Shown here one piece after another: positions 1 to 8,870 of a DNA stretch of 64,000 bases. Source of the stretch: Pseudomonas umsongensis (GTDB lineage Bacteria > Pseudomonadota > Gammaproteobacteria > Pseudomonadales > Pseudomonadaceae); assembly GCF_002236105.1 (NCBI RefSeq), contig NZ_NIWU01000004.1, positions 372,001 through 436,000 on the forward strand, read 5' to 3'. How positions within the stretch are numbered: the stretch's first letter is position 1; the number at the start of each line of letters is the position of its first letter. The notes beneath the pieces were generated by a model. The model did not search any database and was not told the origin of the DNA. It worked only from the letters and a program-made list of their open reading frames with translations. The position numbers and the translations under genes were made by a program.

Positions 1-2
1 AC

Positions 3-581
3 CTGGCGAAAAACGGCAAGACCCAGCTGCGTATCGCCGAAACCGAGAAATACGCCCACGTGACCTTCTTCTTCTCTGGCGGTCGTGAAGAACCGTTCCC
101 GGGCGAAGAACGCATCCTGATCCCGTCGCCTCAAGTCGCTACCTATGACTTGCAGCCGGAAATGAGCGCGCCTGAAGTCACCGACCGCATCGTCGACGCC
201 ATCGAAAACCAGCGTTACGACGTAATCGTGGTCAACTACGCCAACGGCGACATGGTCGGCCACAGCGGTGTGTTCGAGGCAGCGGTCAAGGCTGTTGAGT
301 GCCTTGACCAGTGCGTCGGTCGCATCGTCGATGCCCTGGAAAAAGTCGGCGGCGAAGCGCTGATCACCGCGGACCACGGCAACGTCGAGCAGATGTCCGA
401 CGAAACCACCGGCCAGGCCCACACCGCGCACACCACCGAACCGGTGCCGTTCATCTATGTGGGCAAGCGTGACCTGAAGGTTCGCGAAGGCGGCGTGCTG
501 GCAGATGTGGCGCCGACCATGCTGAAGCTGCTAGGCCTTGAAAAACCGGCGGAAATGACCGGGACTTCGATTCTGGTGTAA
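3..581 (+). CDS. gpmI: 2,3-bisphosphoglycerate-independent phosphoglycerate mutase, C-terminal part
   Basis: The gene enters from the left edge in frame, so only the last 192 codons are present. The enzyme interconverts 3- and 2-phosphoglycerate in the cytoplasm in lower glycolysis and gluconeogenesis and belongs to the alkaline-phosphatase superfamily, with two Mn ions. Metal-ligand motifs are visible: NYANGDMVGHSG (Asp and His ligands) and TADHGNVEQM (Asp-His), followed by the conserved HTAHTTEPVPF segment and a C-terminal ADVAPTMLKLLG. The family is about 510 residues long, so roughly the first 320 residues lie outside the window. It is followed by a perfect palindrome and then by envC, a common gamma-proteobacterial order. 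Confidence 0.95.
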   Translation: MAKNGKTQLRIAETEKYAHVTFFFSGGREEPFPGEERILIPSPQVATYDLQPEMSAPEVTDRIVDAIENQRYDVIVVNYANGDMVGHSGVFEAAVKAVECLDQCVGRIVDALEKVGGEALITADHGNVEQMSDETTGQAHTAHTTEPVPFIYVGKRDLKVREGGVLADVAPTMLKLLGLEKPAEMTGTSILV

Positions 582-597
582 CCCGCACGCTCAAACG

Positions 598-647
598 CCA
601 CAAACCACTGTGGGAGCTGGCCTGCCAGCTCCCACAGTGGTTTGTGG
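598..647. repeat. Perfect 24-bp-arm palindrome, REP type
   Basis: Arms at 598-621 and 624-647 are exact reverse complements separated by only 2 bases. The core GTGGGAGCTGGC resembles the REP sequence found at 9.6 and 62.5 kb. It lies just after the gpmI stop and may stall transcription or protect the mRNA end, although no clean T-tract follows. Confidence 0.85.
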
Positions 648-772
648 TGGTTTTACAGACTAAATCCCCCCCACCTCCCCTTCCAGTCATCACACAGTCA
701 GAAATGGGCATTTTTTTTGCTGCTCATGGCGGGCATACTAGGACGTCCCTTTCTTTGGTGTCGCCCGCCTCT

Positions 773-2068
773 ATGCTCCGCGTCCTGATAGCCCTCGCCC
801 TGACTTGCCTGCTCCAGCCGGCCTTCGCCGATGAGCGCGCGCAAACCCAGCAACAATTGGACGCCACGCGCCAGGACATTGCCGAGTTGAAAAAACTGCT
901 GGGCAAGCTGCAGGAAGAAAAGTCCGGCGTGCAGAAAGACCTCAAGGGCACTGAAACCGAGATGGGCAAGCTCGAGAAGCAGGTCGACGCCCTGCAAAAA
1001 GAGCTGAAGAAAAGCGAAACCGAGTTGCAACGACTCGATGCAGAGAAAAAAAAACTCCAGAGCGCGCGCACTGAACAACAGCGACTGATTGCCATCCAGG
1101 CCCGCGCGGCTTATCAGAACGGCCGGCAGGAATACTTGAAACTGCTGCTCAACCAGCAGAACCCAGAGAAGTTCGCCCGCACGCTCACCTATTACGACTA
1201 CCTGAGCCAGGCTCGCCTGGAGCAGCTGAAGAATTTCAACGAAACCCTGCGCCAGCTCGCCAATGTCGAAAAAGACATCGGCCTGCAGCAGGCGCAATTG
1301 CTGGTACAGCAAAGCAGCCTGGAAACCCAGCGTAGCGAACTCGAGAAGGTACGTCAGGAGCGCCAGCAAGTCCTGGCCAAGCTCAACGACGACGTGAAGG
1401 CTCGCGACCAGAAACTGGCAGCCCGTGAGCAGGACCAGGCAGACCTGTCTAAAGTCCTTAAAACTATTGAAGAAACCTTGGCCCGCCAGGCTCGTGAGGC
1501 AGAAGAGGCGCGACAAAAAGCGCTGATCGCCCAGCAGGAAGCCGAAAAAAAGCGTTTACGTGAGGCCCAGGCGCTGGCAGATGCCAACGACGATGCCCCA
1601 CGCAAACCGGTTAAATCGACACCCGGCCCACTGGTTTCCAGTTCCGGTGAAACCTTTGGCGGCGCATTTGCTTCAACTCGCGGCAAACTTCCATGGCCTG
1701 TCGATGGTCGACTGTTGGCGCGCTTCGGTGAAAGCCGTGGCGACGACGCCCGGACCAAGTGGGACGGCGTAATGATCGGCGCTTCTGCAGGCAGTGCGGT
1801 GCATGCGGTGCATGGCGGTCGAGTGGTGTTCGCCGACTGGTTGCGCGGCGCCGGGCTGCTGGTGATTCTCGACCACGGCAACGGTTTCCTGAGTCTTTAT
1901 GGTCACAACCAGACACTGCTCAAGTCTGCGGGTGACGTGGTAAAAGCCGGTGAATCCATCTCCACTGTCGGTAACAGTGGCGGGCAGGACACACCAGCGC
2001 TGTACTTTGCTATTCGTCAGCAGGGTCACCCGAGTGATCCGGCGCAATGGTGCCGCGCGCAAGGATAG
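773..2068 (+). CDS. envC: Murein hydrolase activator EnvC
   Basis: EnvC is a periplasmic coiled-coil protein that recruits and activates the amidases splitting septal peptidoglycan during division. The open frame runs further upstream, but the ATG at 773 starts a proper signal peptide (MLRVLIALALTCLLQPAFA) and gives 431 residues, the usual size. Residues from about 30 to 270 are heptad-rich coiled coil (E/K/Q/L). The C-terminal part, from about 310, is a LytM/M23 fold. Its zinc ligands are missing: TKWDGVMIG stands where HxxxD would be and PALYFAI where HLHFEI would be. This is normal for EnvC, which activates rather than cuts. It lies upstream of ctpA. Confidence 0.92.
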   Translation: MLRVLIALALTCLLQPAFADERAQTQQQLDATRQDIAELKKLLGKLQEEKSGVQKDLKGTETEMGKLEKQVDALQKELKKSETELQRLDAEKKKLQSARTEQQRLIAIQARAAYQNGRQEYLKLLLNQQNPEKFARTLTYYDYLSQARLEQLKNFNETLRQLANVEKDIGLQQAQLLVQQSSLETQRSELEKVRQERQQVLAKLNDDVKARDQKLAAREQDQADLSKVLKTIEETLARQAREAEEARQKALIAQQEAEKKRLREAQALADANDDAPRKPVKSTPGPLVSSSGETFGGAFASTRGKLPWPVDGRLLARFGESRGDDARTKWDGVMIGASAGSAVHAVHGGRVVFADWLRGAGLLVILDHGNGFLSLYGHNQTLLKSAGDVVKAGESISTVGNSGGQDTPALYFAIRQQGHPSDPAQWCRAQG

Positions 2069-2102
2069 GCGCTGAGTCACCTACATTAGGAGTTCGTTCG
2101 AC

Positions 2103-3422
2103 ATGCTGCATTTGTCCCGCCTTACCTCGCTGGCCCTGGCGATCGCCCTGGTGATCGGCGCGCCTCTGGCGTTCGCCGCTCAACCGGCCCCGGCAGTCGC
2201 GCCTGCGGGCACTGCCGCGACCACCAAGGCGCCACTGCCGCTGGAAGAGTTGCGCACCTTTGCCGAGGTCATGGATCGGATCAAGGCCGCGTATGTCGAA
2301 CCGGTAGACGACAAGACCCTGCTGGAAAACGCGATCAAGGGCATGCTCAGCAACCTTGACCCGCACTCCGCCTACCTGGGACCAGAAGACTTCGCTGAAC
2401 TGCAGGAAAGCACCAGTGGCGAATTCGGCGGCCTGGGCATCGAAGTCGGCGCCGAGGACGGCTTTATCAAAGTGGTGTCGCCAATCGATGACACACCGGC
2501 CTCCAAGGCTGGCATCCAGGCAGGCGACTTCATCGTCAAGATCAACGGCCAACCCACCCGCGGACAGAGCATGACCGAAGCGGTGGACAAGATGCGCGGC
2601 AAGATCGGCCAGAAAATCACCCTGACCCTGGTACGTGACGGCGGTACGCCATTCGATGTGACCCTGGCCCGCGCCATCATTCAGGTGAAGAGCGTGAAGA
2701 GCCAGCTGCTCGAATCCGGCTATGGCTACATCCGCATCACCCAATTCCAGGTCAAGACCGGCGAAGAAGTGTCCAAGGCCCTGGCGAAGCTGCGCAAAGA
2801 CAACGGCAAGAAACTCAACGGCATCATCCTCGACCTGCGCAACAACCCGGGCGGCGTACTGCAATCGGCGGTGGAAGTGGTCGACCATTTCATCACCAAG
2901 GGCCTGATCGTCTACACCAAGGGTCGCATCGCCAACTCCGAACTGCGTTTCTCTGCCACCGGCAAGGACGAAAGCGAAGCCGTGCCAATGGTCGCGCTGA
3001 TCAATGGCGGCAGCGCCTCGGCCTCGGAAATCGTCGCCGGCGCCCTGCAAGACCAGAAACGCGCGGTGATCATGGGTACGCCGAGTTTCGGCAAAGGCTC
3101 GGTGCAAACCGTGCTGCCACTGAACAACGACCGAGCACTGAAGATCACCACCGCGTTGTACTACACGCCCAACGGCCGCTCGATCCAGGCCCAGGGTATC
3201 GTCCCGGACATCGAAGTGCGCAAGGCCAAGATCACCAACGAGCAAGACGGCGACTACTTCAAGGAAGCCGACCTGCAAGGTCACCTGGGCAACGGCAACG
3301 GTGGCGCCGACAAACCAAGCAGCTCCGGCGGCAAGTCCAAGCCGATGCCGCAAGACGACGATTATCAACTGGCCCAGGCCCTGAGCCTGCTCAAAGGGCT
3401 GAGCATCACGTCCGGCCGCTGA
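2103..3422 (+). CDS. ctpA: Carboxy-terminal processing protease CtpA (S41 family)
   Basis: This is a periplasmic serine protease that trims or degrades envelope proteins; in Pseudomonas, CtpA is known to degrade peptidoglycan hydrolases. A signal peptide covers about residues 1-25. A PDZ domain spans about 110-190 (GGLGIEVGAEDG, then SKAGIQAGDFIVKING). The S41 catalytic core holds NGGSASASEIV with the nucleophile at Ser306, and SFGKGSVQ with Lys331, 25 residues later as expected for the Ser-Lys dyad. The tail is Gly/Ser-rich. The length of 439 residues fits. A TTAGGAG ribosome site precedes the ATG, and the next gene begins 1 base after the stop, so the two are probably co-translated. Confidence 0.93.
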   Translation: MLHLSRLTSLALAIALVIGAPLAFAAQPAPAVAPAGTAATTKAPLPLEELRTFAEVMDRIKAAYVEPVDDKTLLENAIKGMLSNLDPHSAYLGPEDFAELQESTSGEFGGLGIEVGAEDGFIKVVSPIDDTPASKAGIQAGDFIVKINGQPTRGQSMTEAVDKMRGKIGQKITLTLVRDGGTPFDVTLARAIIQVKSVKSQLLESGYGYIRITQFQVKTGEEVSKALAKLRKDNGKKLNGIILDLRNNPGGVLQSAVEVVDHFITKGLIVYTKGRIANSELRFSATGKDESEAVPMVALINGGSASASEIVAGALQDQKRAVIMGTPSFGKGSVQTVLPLNNDRALKITTALYYTPNGRSIQAQGIVPDIEVRKAKITNEQDGDYFKEADLQGHLGNGNGGADKPSSSGGKSKPMPQDDDYQLAQALSLLKGLSITSGR

Positions 3423-3423
3423 G

Positions 3424-4191
3424 ATGCTTGCGCGGGTAGTCCTGGGGCTGTTGTGTTGCCTGGCGGGTGTTGTTCACGCTGCACCCGCCCCTCAAAAGGC
3501 TTATATCAGCCTGATCATCGATGACCTGGGGCAAAACCTGCCCCGGGATCGCCAGGTGCTGGCCCTTCCGGGGCCGGTGACGGCGGCGATCATGCCCGAC
3601 ACCCCTCACGCCACCGAATTCGCCCGCGAAGCCCATCGTGCCGGCAAGATCGTCATCCTGCACATGCCCATGGACCCGGCCACCGGTCCGTTCGCCTGGC
3701 ATCCCGACTTGCCTGTCGAAGAGCTCGAGAAACGCCTGAACGCAGCGCTCAAGGTCGTACCCTACACCGCTGGCATCAACAACCACATGGGCAGCCGCAT
3801 GACCGCCCAGCGACCGGCCATGGCCTGGTTGATGGCTGACCTGCAGCGTCGGCACAAGCTCTTCTTGGACAGTCGCACCAGTGCGCAGACCGTGGCGGCG
3901 GCCGAAGCGCAAAAGATTGGATTGGCGAGTATTTCGCGTGATGTGTTTCTGGATGATGAGCGCACTGAAGCGGCAATTTTCACCCAGTTGCAGACAGCAA
4001 TCAGCCTTGCGCGTAAGCAGGGTTCGGCGGTGATGATCGGGCATCCGTATCCACAGACGCTGGCGGTGTTGGAGCGTGAACTGCCCAAGCTCAAGGCTCA
4101 GGGCATCGAGTGGATTGATATCAAGCAGATGGTCAGTGTGCGCGGCAATCGCGCCATGGTTGCCCATGGCAAAGACGGAATTTACCGGTAA
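3424..4191 (+). CDS. Divergent polysaccharide deacetylase family protein (YibQ type)
   Basis: The 255-residue product has a signal peptide (MLARVVLGLLCCLAGVVHA) and then a NodB-like deacetylase fold of the divergent YibQ/DUF610 family. Visible motifs are ISLIIDDLGQN near the N-terminus, where the second Asp is a typical metal ligand, ILHMPMDP, GINNHMGSRMT, and the late IGHPYPQTL. The family sits beside envC and ctpA in many gamma-proteobacteria, which points to cell-wall or envelope glycan processing, but its substrate is not established. The ATG lies 1 base beyond the ctpA stop, so it is read as the last gene of the envC-ctpA unit. Confidence 0.85.
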   Translation: MLARVVLGLLCCLAGVVHAAPAPQKAYISLIIDDLGQNLPRDRQVLALPGPVTAAIMPDTPHATEFAREAHRAGKIVILHMPMDPATGPFAWHPDLPVEELEKRLNAALKVVPYTAGINNHMGSRMTAQRPAMAWLMADLQRRHKLFLDSRTSAQTVAAAEAQKIGLASISRDVFLDDERTEAAIFTQLQTAISLARKQGSAVMIGHPYPQTLAVLERELPKLKAQGIEWIDIKQMVSVRGNRAMVAHGKDGIYR

Positions 4192-4304
4192 CAACTCGCC
4201 ACGCACCTATACATAGCTACCGCCCGACACCTCTTCCAATTCCAGATATTGAGACCTGCAACAGGTCGCGGCCCTGAGTCGCCTTTTACATATCAGGAAT
4301 AACC

Positions 4305-5528
4305 ATGAACACCGAGAACAGCGCTACAAAACCAATAGGCTCGATAAAAGTCGATAACTTGCTAATCAACTTTACGACAGAGTTTCAGCGACTCTGGGAC
4401 AGCGGGCGATCACAAGCGAAGCCCGCAACCTTTTGGCGCGCTGCGCCAGCCCCTGATTTGCTGCCGGGCTATTTCTCTCTGGGCGATTTAGTCATTCCTG
4501 GACATGACAGTATTAATAGTAAAAAAGTGGCCGTGGTCGTCTGCGAAGGACCAAAAAGTGGAGAAAGCACCAAAGTTAATGCACTCAGCCCACCTATCGA
4601 CTTCGAACAAGTCTGGAGAAGTGCAGGCTCAACAACCGTTGCGGACTGCACGATTTGGCGCCCGATCCCTCCCGATGGCTACGTTGCAATGGGGATGGTG
4701 TGTTCCGACCGTGAAAAACCTTCGCTCAACGTGGTTCGATGCATCAGGGAGGACCTGGTAGTAGCCTCAACTGTCGGCAACTTGATCTGGAGCGATAAAA
4801 GCAGTGGTGCGCGACAGGATCTCAGCGCTTGGAGCATCTGCCCACCCATCGCGCAAAACGGTGAAATCTACATTTCACCCGGTACCTTTGCCGGTGTTAG
4901 AGGCTATTCCAAACCGACGACACTCACTACTTATTCATTGCGAATGAGCATCCCGCTTCAAATCAACCCCCAGCTGCAGGCACCAGTACTGTCCGGGATC
5001 GGGCAGCCTACACAACTCGAAAAAGCCGAAACCACTTACATCGCCAAACTTCCCTGGTTTACCGTAATAGACCCGGTTCTGAGCCCGATTGAGCAACTAC
5101 GCACAACGCCTTCATACCTCTTGGAGAGGACAGACCAGTATGTGCTCGTGGGAAGCGGCCATAATGAAGACGCCGCGAGTAAAACCTTCAAGTGGATAGT
5201 ACACAGAGTTCAGACACGTCAAAGCCTGACGGCATTCGCCCTCGTCACGTCTATCGAATTCGATAGTGAATGGCCAATCAACGTGCAGGCGCCTCTCATC
5301 AACTTTTCGGGGAGATTGGACAAGAAATTTGCTCATTCTGATGAGTCAGGCGGATGGTCCGCCCATGCTGCCACAGAAGTCTTTATCGTCGTCTCGAAAA
5401 ACAGAACTGTGGCGGTATATCAAATGCAGAGTAACTACAGACTGCTGCGCGAAGACAGAACTCAAGTCACTACAGAGCTTAATTACACCGACATGAGCAA
5501 TTTACACCTGACTGAATTCTCATCTTAA
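4305..5528 (+). CDS. Vps62-related (DUF946-like) protein
   Basis: The 407-residue protein has no signal peptide. Its pattern matches the Vps62/DUF946 family known from plants, fungi and some bacteria: ATFWRAAPAPDLLPGYFSLG, then TIWRPIPPDGYVAMGMVCS, repeat units in which a Trp-Arg-Pro and a Gly-Tyr-x-x-(L/M)-G precede a short strand. The bacterial function is not established. Base composition differs from neighbouring genes: the row 4501-4560 is 27/60 G+C against 44/60 for row 12061-12120 in asmA. This and its isolated position suggest acquisition by transfer. The family call rests on recalled motif patterns only. Confidence 0.65.
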   Translation: MNTENSATKPIGSIKVDNLLINFTTEFQRLWDSGRSQAKPATFWRAAPAPDLLPGYFSLGDLVIPGHDSINSKKVAVVVCEGPKSGESTKVNALSPPIDFEQVWRSAGSTTVADCTIWRPIPPDGYVAMGMVCSDREKPSLNVVRCIREDLVVASTVGNLIWSDKSSGARQDLSAWSICPPIAQNGEIYISPGTFAGVRGYSKPTTLTTYSLRMSIPLQINPQLQAPVLSGIGQPTQLEKAETTYIAKLPWFTVIDPVLSPIEQLRTTPSYLLERTDQYVLVGSGHNEDAASKTFKWIVHRVQTRQSLTAFALVTSIEFDSEWPINVQAPLINFSGRLDKKFAHSDESGGWSAHAATEVFIVVSKNRTVAVYQMQSNYRLLREDRTQVTTELNYTDMSNLHLTEFSS

Positions 5529-5580
5529 AAGACGGATGAAGTCACACCCACCCTTTAACCAGTAGAAATTCCAGCAGCAA

Positions 5581-6336
5581 CTATAGATACCGCCCCATGA
5601 TCTCGTCGACCACGCCGTCCTTGCGCATTTGATCCAGTGCAGCCTGTAACTTGGCGACGGTTGCCTGCGGTACGTCCTTGTTCAGCGCCAGGTACAGCAC
5701 GGCGCTGTTGAAACGCAACACGGTCTTCAGCCCGTTTACCCCGTCCTGGCGCGCCAGATAGCGCCCGGCCGGGTCGCCGGTGGCCCACAGGTCGATCTGT
5801 CCGCTGACCAGCTTCTTCGCATTATCCTGATCACGTAGCACCACGATGGGCTTCAGGCCCTGCTTGGCGAGCGTCTCGGCAATCGCATCGCCCTTGTACG
5901 CGCCAATCCTGTACTTGCGCGCGTCCTCCAGGGTCTCGAGGGAGATTTTGCTGTCAGCCTTGGCCAGCATGATCCAGTCATCCGGACCGATCGGCCCGAC
6001 CCATTTGAAAAGCCGCTCGCGGTCCGGCAAACGGGCCATCACGAATGCTCCGTAACCGGGGTTTTCCAGCGCGAGTTTGTAGACACGCTCCCAGGGGAAA
6101 CGCAGGGTCAGGCTATAAGTGACGTTGGCGCGCTTGAACATCTCGCGGACGATGTCCACGGCGATCCCATTGATGTTCTCGTCCTGAGCGAAGTTCTTGC
6201 CGTTCTTGGCCATGTTGTACGGCGGGAAGTTTTCCGTCAGCAACACCAGTTCCTTGGTGGAGCTGTCGGCGGCGCGTGCGCTACTGATGAGCAACAAGGA
6301 AGCGCTGGCGAGGACAAGAAGAATGCGTTTAAACAT
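5581..6336 (-). CDS. Periplasmic amino-acid-type solute-binding protein (SBP_bac_3)
   Basis: The 251-residue product has a signal peptide (ends SSARA-AD) and a family-3 solute-binding fold: LVLLTENFPPYN at the first strand, GIAVDIVREMF, FPWERVYKLAL, then a C-terminal helix with LDQMRKDGVVDEIMGRYL. This variant, with PPYN and an FPWxR motif, is common in Pseudomonas as a stand-alone gene without permease or ATPase neighbours, and none is adjacent here. The ligand cannot be read from sequence. It lies 78 bases downstream of hisF on the same strand, so it could receive read-through from the his operon. Confidence 0.85.
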   Translation of the reverse strand: MFKRILLVLASASLLLISSARAADSSTKELVLLTENFPPYNMAKNGKNFAQDENINGIAVDIVREMFKRANVTYSLTLRFPWERVYKLALENPGYGAFVMARLPDRERLFKWVGPIGPDDWIMLAKADSKISLETLEDARKYRIGAYKGDAIAETLAKQGLKPIVVLRDQDNAKKLVSGQIDLWATGDPAGRYLARQDGVNGLKTVLRFNSAVLYLALNKDVPQATVAKLQAALDQMRKDGVVDEIMGRYL

Positions 6337-6414
6337 GTCTGGCTACCGAAATCCATGGCGTACTCAAGAGTGCCCTGAGCCCGCCATGATGTCCACTGGC
6401 CTGTACCGGTTTGT

Positions 6415-7185
6415 TCAGCGCATCACAATACCGCGGTGGGCCATATAGGCCTTGGCTTCTTGAACGGTGTATTCACCGAAGTGGAAAATACTCGCTGCCA
6501 ACACTGCACTGGCGTGGCCCTCGAGAATGCCGTCGGCCAGGTGCTGCAGGTTGCCGACACCGCCGGAAGCGATCACCGGAATGCCCAATGCATCGCTGAT
6601 GGCGCGGGTGACACCCAGGTCGAAGCCATTTTTCATGCCGTCCTGGTCCATGCTGGTCAGGAGGATCTCACCGGCACCCAGGCCTTCCATCTTCTTCGCC
6701 CATTCGACCGCGTCGAGCCCGGTGGGCTTGCGCCCGCCGTGGGTGAAGATTTCCCAGCGCGGGGTTTCGCCAGGTCCCGAGACCTTCTTCGCATCAATGG
6801 CAACCACGATGCATTGCGAACCGAAGTGCTGCGCCGCTTCACCGACGAATTCCGGGTTGAACACAGCAGCGGTGTTGATCGAGACCTTGTCCGCACCGGC
6901 ATTGAGCAGGTTACGAATGTCCTGCACGGTGCGTACGCCACCGCCCACGGTCAGCGGGATAAACACCTGGCTGGCCATGCGCTCGACGGTATGCAGCGTG
7001 GTGTCGCGACCGTCGACGCTGGCAGTGATGTCGAGGAAAGTAATCTCGTCGGCACCCTGCTCGTCATAACGACGGGCGATCTCCACCGGGTCGCCCGCGT
7101 CACGGATGTTCTCGAACTTCACACCTTTGACGACCCGGCCGTTATCCACGTCCAGGCAAGGGATGATGCGTTTGGCCAGCGCCAT
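6415..7185 (-). CDS. hisF: Imidazole glycerol phosphate synthase, cyclase subunit HisF
   Basis: HisF joins the ammonia released by HisH to PRFAR and closes the imidazole ring, giving IGP and AICAR in histidine synthesis. The 256-residue TIM barrel has the catalytic Asp in IIPCLDVDNGRVVKG near residue 11 and the second in VVAIDAKKV near residue 130. Phosphate-binding loops are LTVGGGVRT and VIASGGVGN. It is the last his gene of the run and starts 9 bases after the hisA stop. Confidence 0.97.
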   Translation of the reverse strand: MALAKRIIPCLDVDNGRVVKGVKFENIRDAGDPVEIARRYDEQGADEITFLDITASVDGRDTTLHTVERMASQVFIPLTVGGGVRTVQDIRNLLNAGADKVSINTAAVFNPEFVGEAAQHFGSQCIVVAIDAKKVSGPGETPRWEIFTHGGRKPTGLDAVEWAKKMEGLGAGEILLTSMDQDGMKNGFDLGVTRAISDALGIPVIASGGVGNLQHLADGILEGHASAVLAASIFHFGEYTVQEAKAYMAHRGIVMR

Positions 7186-7194
7186 GGTCAGTCC

Positions 7195-7932
7195 TCAGCC
7201 TTTGTACGAATCGCAGAAAGCTTGCGCTTCAGCGACGTCGAGGGTGCCTTCATAAATCGCACGACCGGTGATCGCACCGATGATGCCTGGCGCCTTGGCG
7301 TCGAGCAGGGTCTTGATGTCACCCAGGTTGTGGATGCCACCGGAAGCGATCACCGGGATCTTCGTGGCAGCCGCCAGCGCAGCGGTGAACGGCACGTTGC
7401 AACCCTGCATCATGCCGTCTTTGGCGATGTCGGTATAAACGATGGCGGACACGCCGTCGGCTTCAAATTGCTTGGCCAGGTCGATCACCTGGATGGTGCT
7501 GATTTCAGCCCAGCCATCGGTAGCGACGAAACCGTCCTTGGCGTCCAGGCCGACAATTACCTTGCCCGGGAACGCGCGGCAGGCTTCGGCAACGAAGGCC
7601 GGATCTTTCACGGCCTTGGTGCCGATGATCACGTAGCTCACGCCCGCTTTCACGTAGTGTTCGATGGTTTCCAGGGAACGGATGCCACCGCCGATCTGGA
7701 TCGGCAGGTTCGGGTAGCGCCTGGCAATCGCGGTGACCACTTCGCCGTTGACCGGCTGGCCTTCGAACGCACCGTTCAGGTCGACCAGATGCAGACGACG
7801 GCAACCGCCCTCCACCCACTTGGCAGCCATGCTCACCGGGTCATCGGAGAACACTGTGGAATCTTCCATGCGGCCCTGGCGCAGACGAACACAGGCACCG
7901 TCTTTAAGATCGATAGCGGGAATAATCAGCAT
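7195..7932 (-). CDS. hisA: ProFAR isomerase HisA
   Basis: HisA catalyses the Amadori rearrangement of ProFAR to PRFAR, the substrate of HisF. The frame opens five codons upstream, but the family starts MLIIPAIDLKDG, which places the start at 7932 and gives 245 residues. The catalytic Asp is in PAIDLKDG and the second in YTDIAKDG. Phosphate-binding glycines are IGGGIRS and IASGGIHN. It lies between the small DUF2164 gene and hisF in one transcription unit. Confidence 0.97.
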   Translation of the reverse strand: MLIIPAIDLKDGACVRLRQGRMEDSTVFSDDPVSMAAKWVEGGCRRLHLVDLNGAFEGQPVNGEVVTAIARRYPNLPIQIGGGIRSLETIEHYVKAGVSYVIIGTKAVKDPAFVAEACRAFPGKVIVGLDAKDGFVATDGWAEISTIQVIDLAKQFEADGVSAIVYTDIAKDGMMQGCNVPFTAALAAATKIPVIASGGIHNLGDIKTLLDAKAPGIIGAITGRAIYEGTLDVAEAQAFCDSYKG

Positions 7933-7974
7933 CTGGCAAACCTTCAAATTTGAATGTTCAGCTTGGCTCGGAAA

Positions 7975-8232
7975 TCAGTTTTTCTCGAGCGCCCACAGGT
8001 CGCTTTCGATGCTTTCGAACCTCTCCTTGAGGTGCGCCTGCACATCGAATATCGCCCTGTTGTAATAGTGAGGAGCAATTTCGCGGGTGAACAGCTCAAG
8101 GATTTCGGCCGCTTCGAACGAACCCAGGTCCAGTTCGAAGCGATCCTCCATGAAGCGCTTGATCTTGTGATTGGCCTCACTCTCCTGTTCAGGAGTGAGG
8201 GTCAGGATCGGCGGCTTCTTCTTGACCGCCAT
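7975..8232 (-). CDS. DUF2164 family protein
   Basis: The 85-residue soluble protein contains the DUF2164 pattern: a start with a Lys-Pro run (MAVKKKPPILTLTPEQ), then KRFMEDRFELDLGSFEAAEIL, and APHYYNRAIFDVQAHL. The molecular function is unknown. The start was set at 8232 because that ATG overlaps the hisH stop as TAATG, the arrangement also used between hisB and hisH, so translation is likely coupled. The next gene, hisA, begins 42 bases further on. Embedding in the his operon suggests co-expression with histidine synthesis, though a direct role is not shown. Confidence 0.82.
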   Translation of the reverse strand: MAVKKKPPILTLTPEQESEANHKIKRFMEDRFELDLGSFEAAEILELFTREIAPHYYNRAIFDVQAHLKERFESIESDLWALEKN

Positions 8233-8870
8233 TACCAGCGACCGTCCCACGCGGCGAAGTTCTGCAGCAACTGCAGGCCATGGGTATGGCTTTTCTCCGG
8301 GTGGAACTGCACGGCGAAACGCGAGCCTTCGGCCAGCGCTGCGGCAAAGTCGACCCCGTAATGACCGCCACCGACCACCTGCCGCGCATTACCGGCGGCG
8401 ATGTAGTAGCTGTGCACGAAGTAAAACCGCGCCATGTCTGGAATGTCGTGCCACAGCGGGTGACTCACCTTCTGCTTTACTTCGTTCCAGCCCATGTGCG
8501 GGACTTTCAGGTGTTCGCCGTCCTCGACAAGATCCTTGCCGAAGAACTTCACCTGGCCCGGGAACAGGCCGATGCAGTCGACGCCGTCGTTCTCTTCGCT
8601 GTGTTCGAGCAAGGCCTGCATGCCAACGCAGATGCCGAGGAACGGACGATCCTGGCTGACCTCACGTACCAGTGAATCGAAACCCAGTCGACGGATCTCC
8701 GCCATGCAGTCGCGGATCGCGCCAACACCGGGGAAAACCACCCGGTCGGCTTCGCGAATCACGTTCGCATCGCTGGTGATCAGGACCTTGCCAGCCCCCA
8801 CGTGCTCGAGGGCCTTGGCCACCGAGTGCAGGTTGCCCATGCCGTAATCGATAACCGCGACTGTCTGCAT
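8232..8870 (-). CDS. hisH: Imidazole glycerol phosphate synthase, glutaminase subunit HisH
   Basis: HisH is the class-I glutamine amidotransferase that hydrolyses glutamine and passes ammonia through HisF. The 212-residue product shows IDYGMGNLHSV at the N-terminus, the oxyanion region PGVGAIRDCM, the nucleophile Cys in FLGICVGMQALLEHSEE, and the His-Glu pair in VQFHPEKSHTHG. Its start overlaps the hisB stop and its stop overlaps the DUF2164 start, both as TAATG. Confidence 0.97.
   Translation of the reverse strand: MQTVAVIDYGMGNLHSVAKALEHVGAGKVLITSDANVIREADRVVFPGVGAIRDCMAEIRRLGFDSLVREVSQDRPFLGICVGMQALLEHSEENDGVDCIGLFPGQVKFFGKDLVEDGEHLKVPHMGWNEVKQKVSHPLWHDIPDMARFYFVHSYYIAAGNARQVVGGGHYGVDFAAALAEGSRFAVQFHPEKSHTHGLQLLQNFAAWDGRW

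Noticed and set aside
2010..3368. Long minus-strand open frame opposite ctpA
   Set aside because: GC-rich coding DNA often leaves open antisense frames; it has no family pattern, while ctpA has complete motifs.
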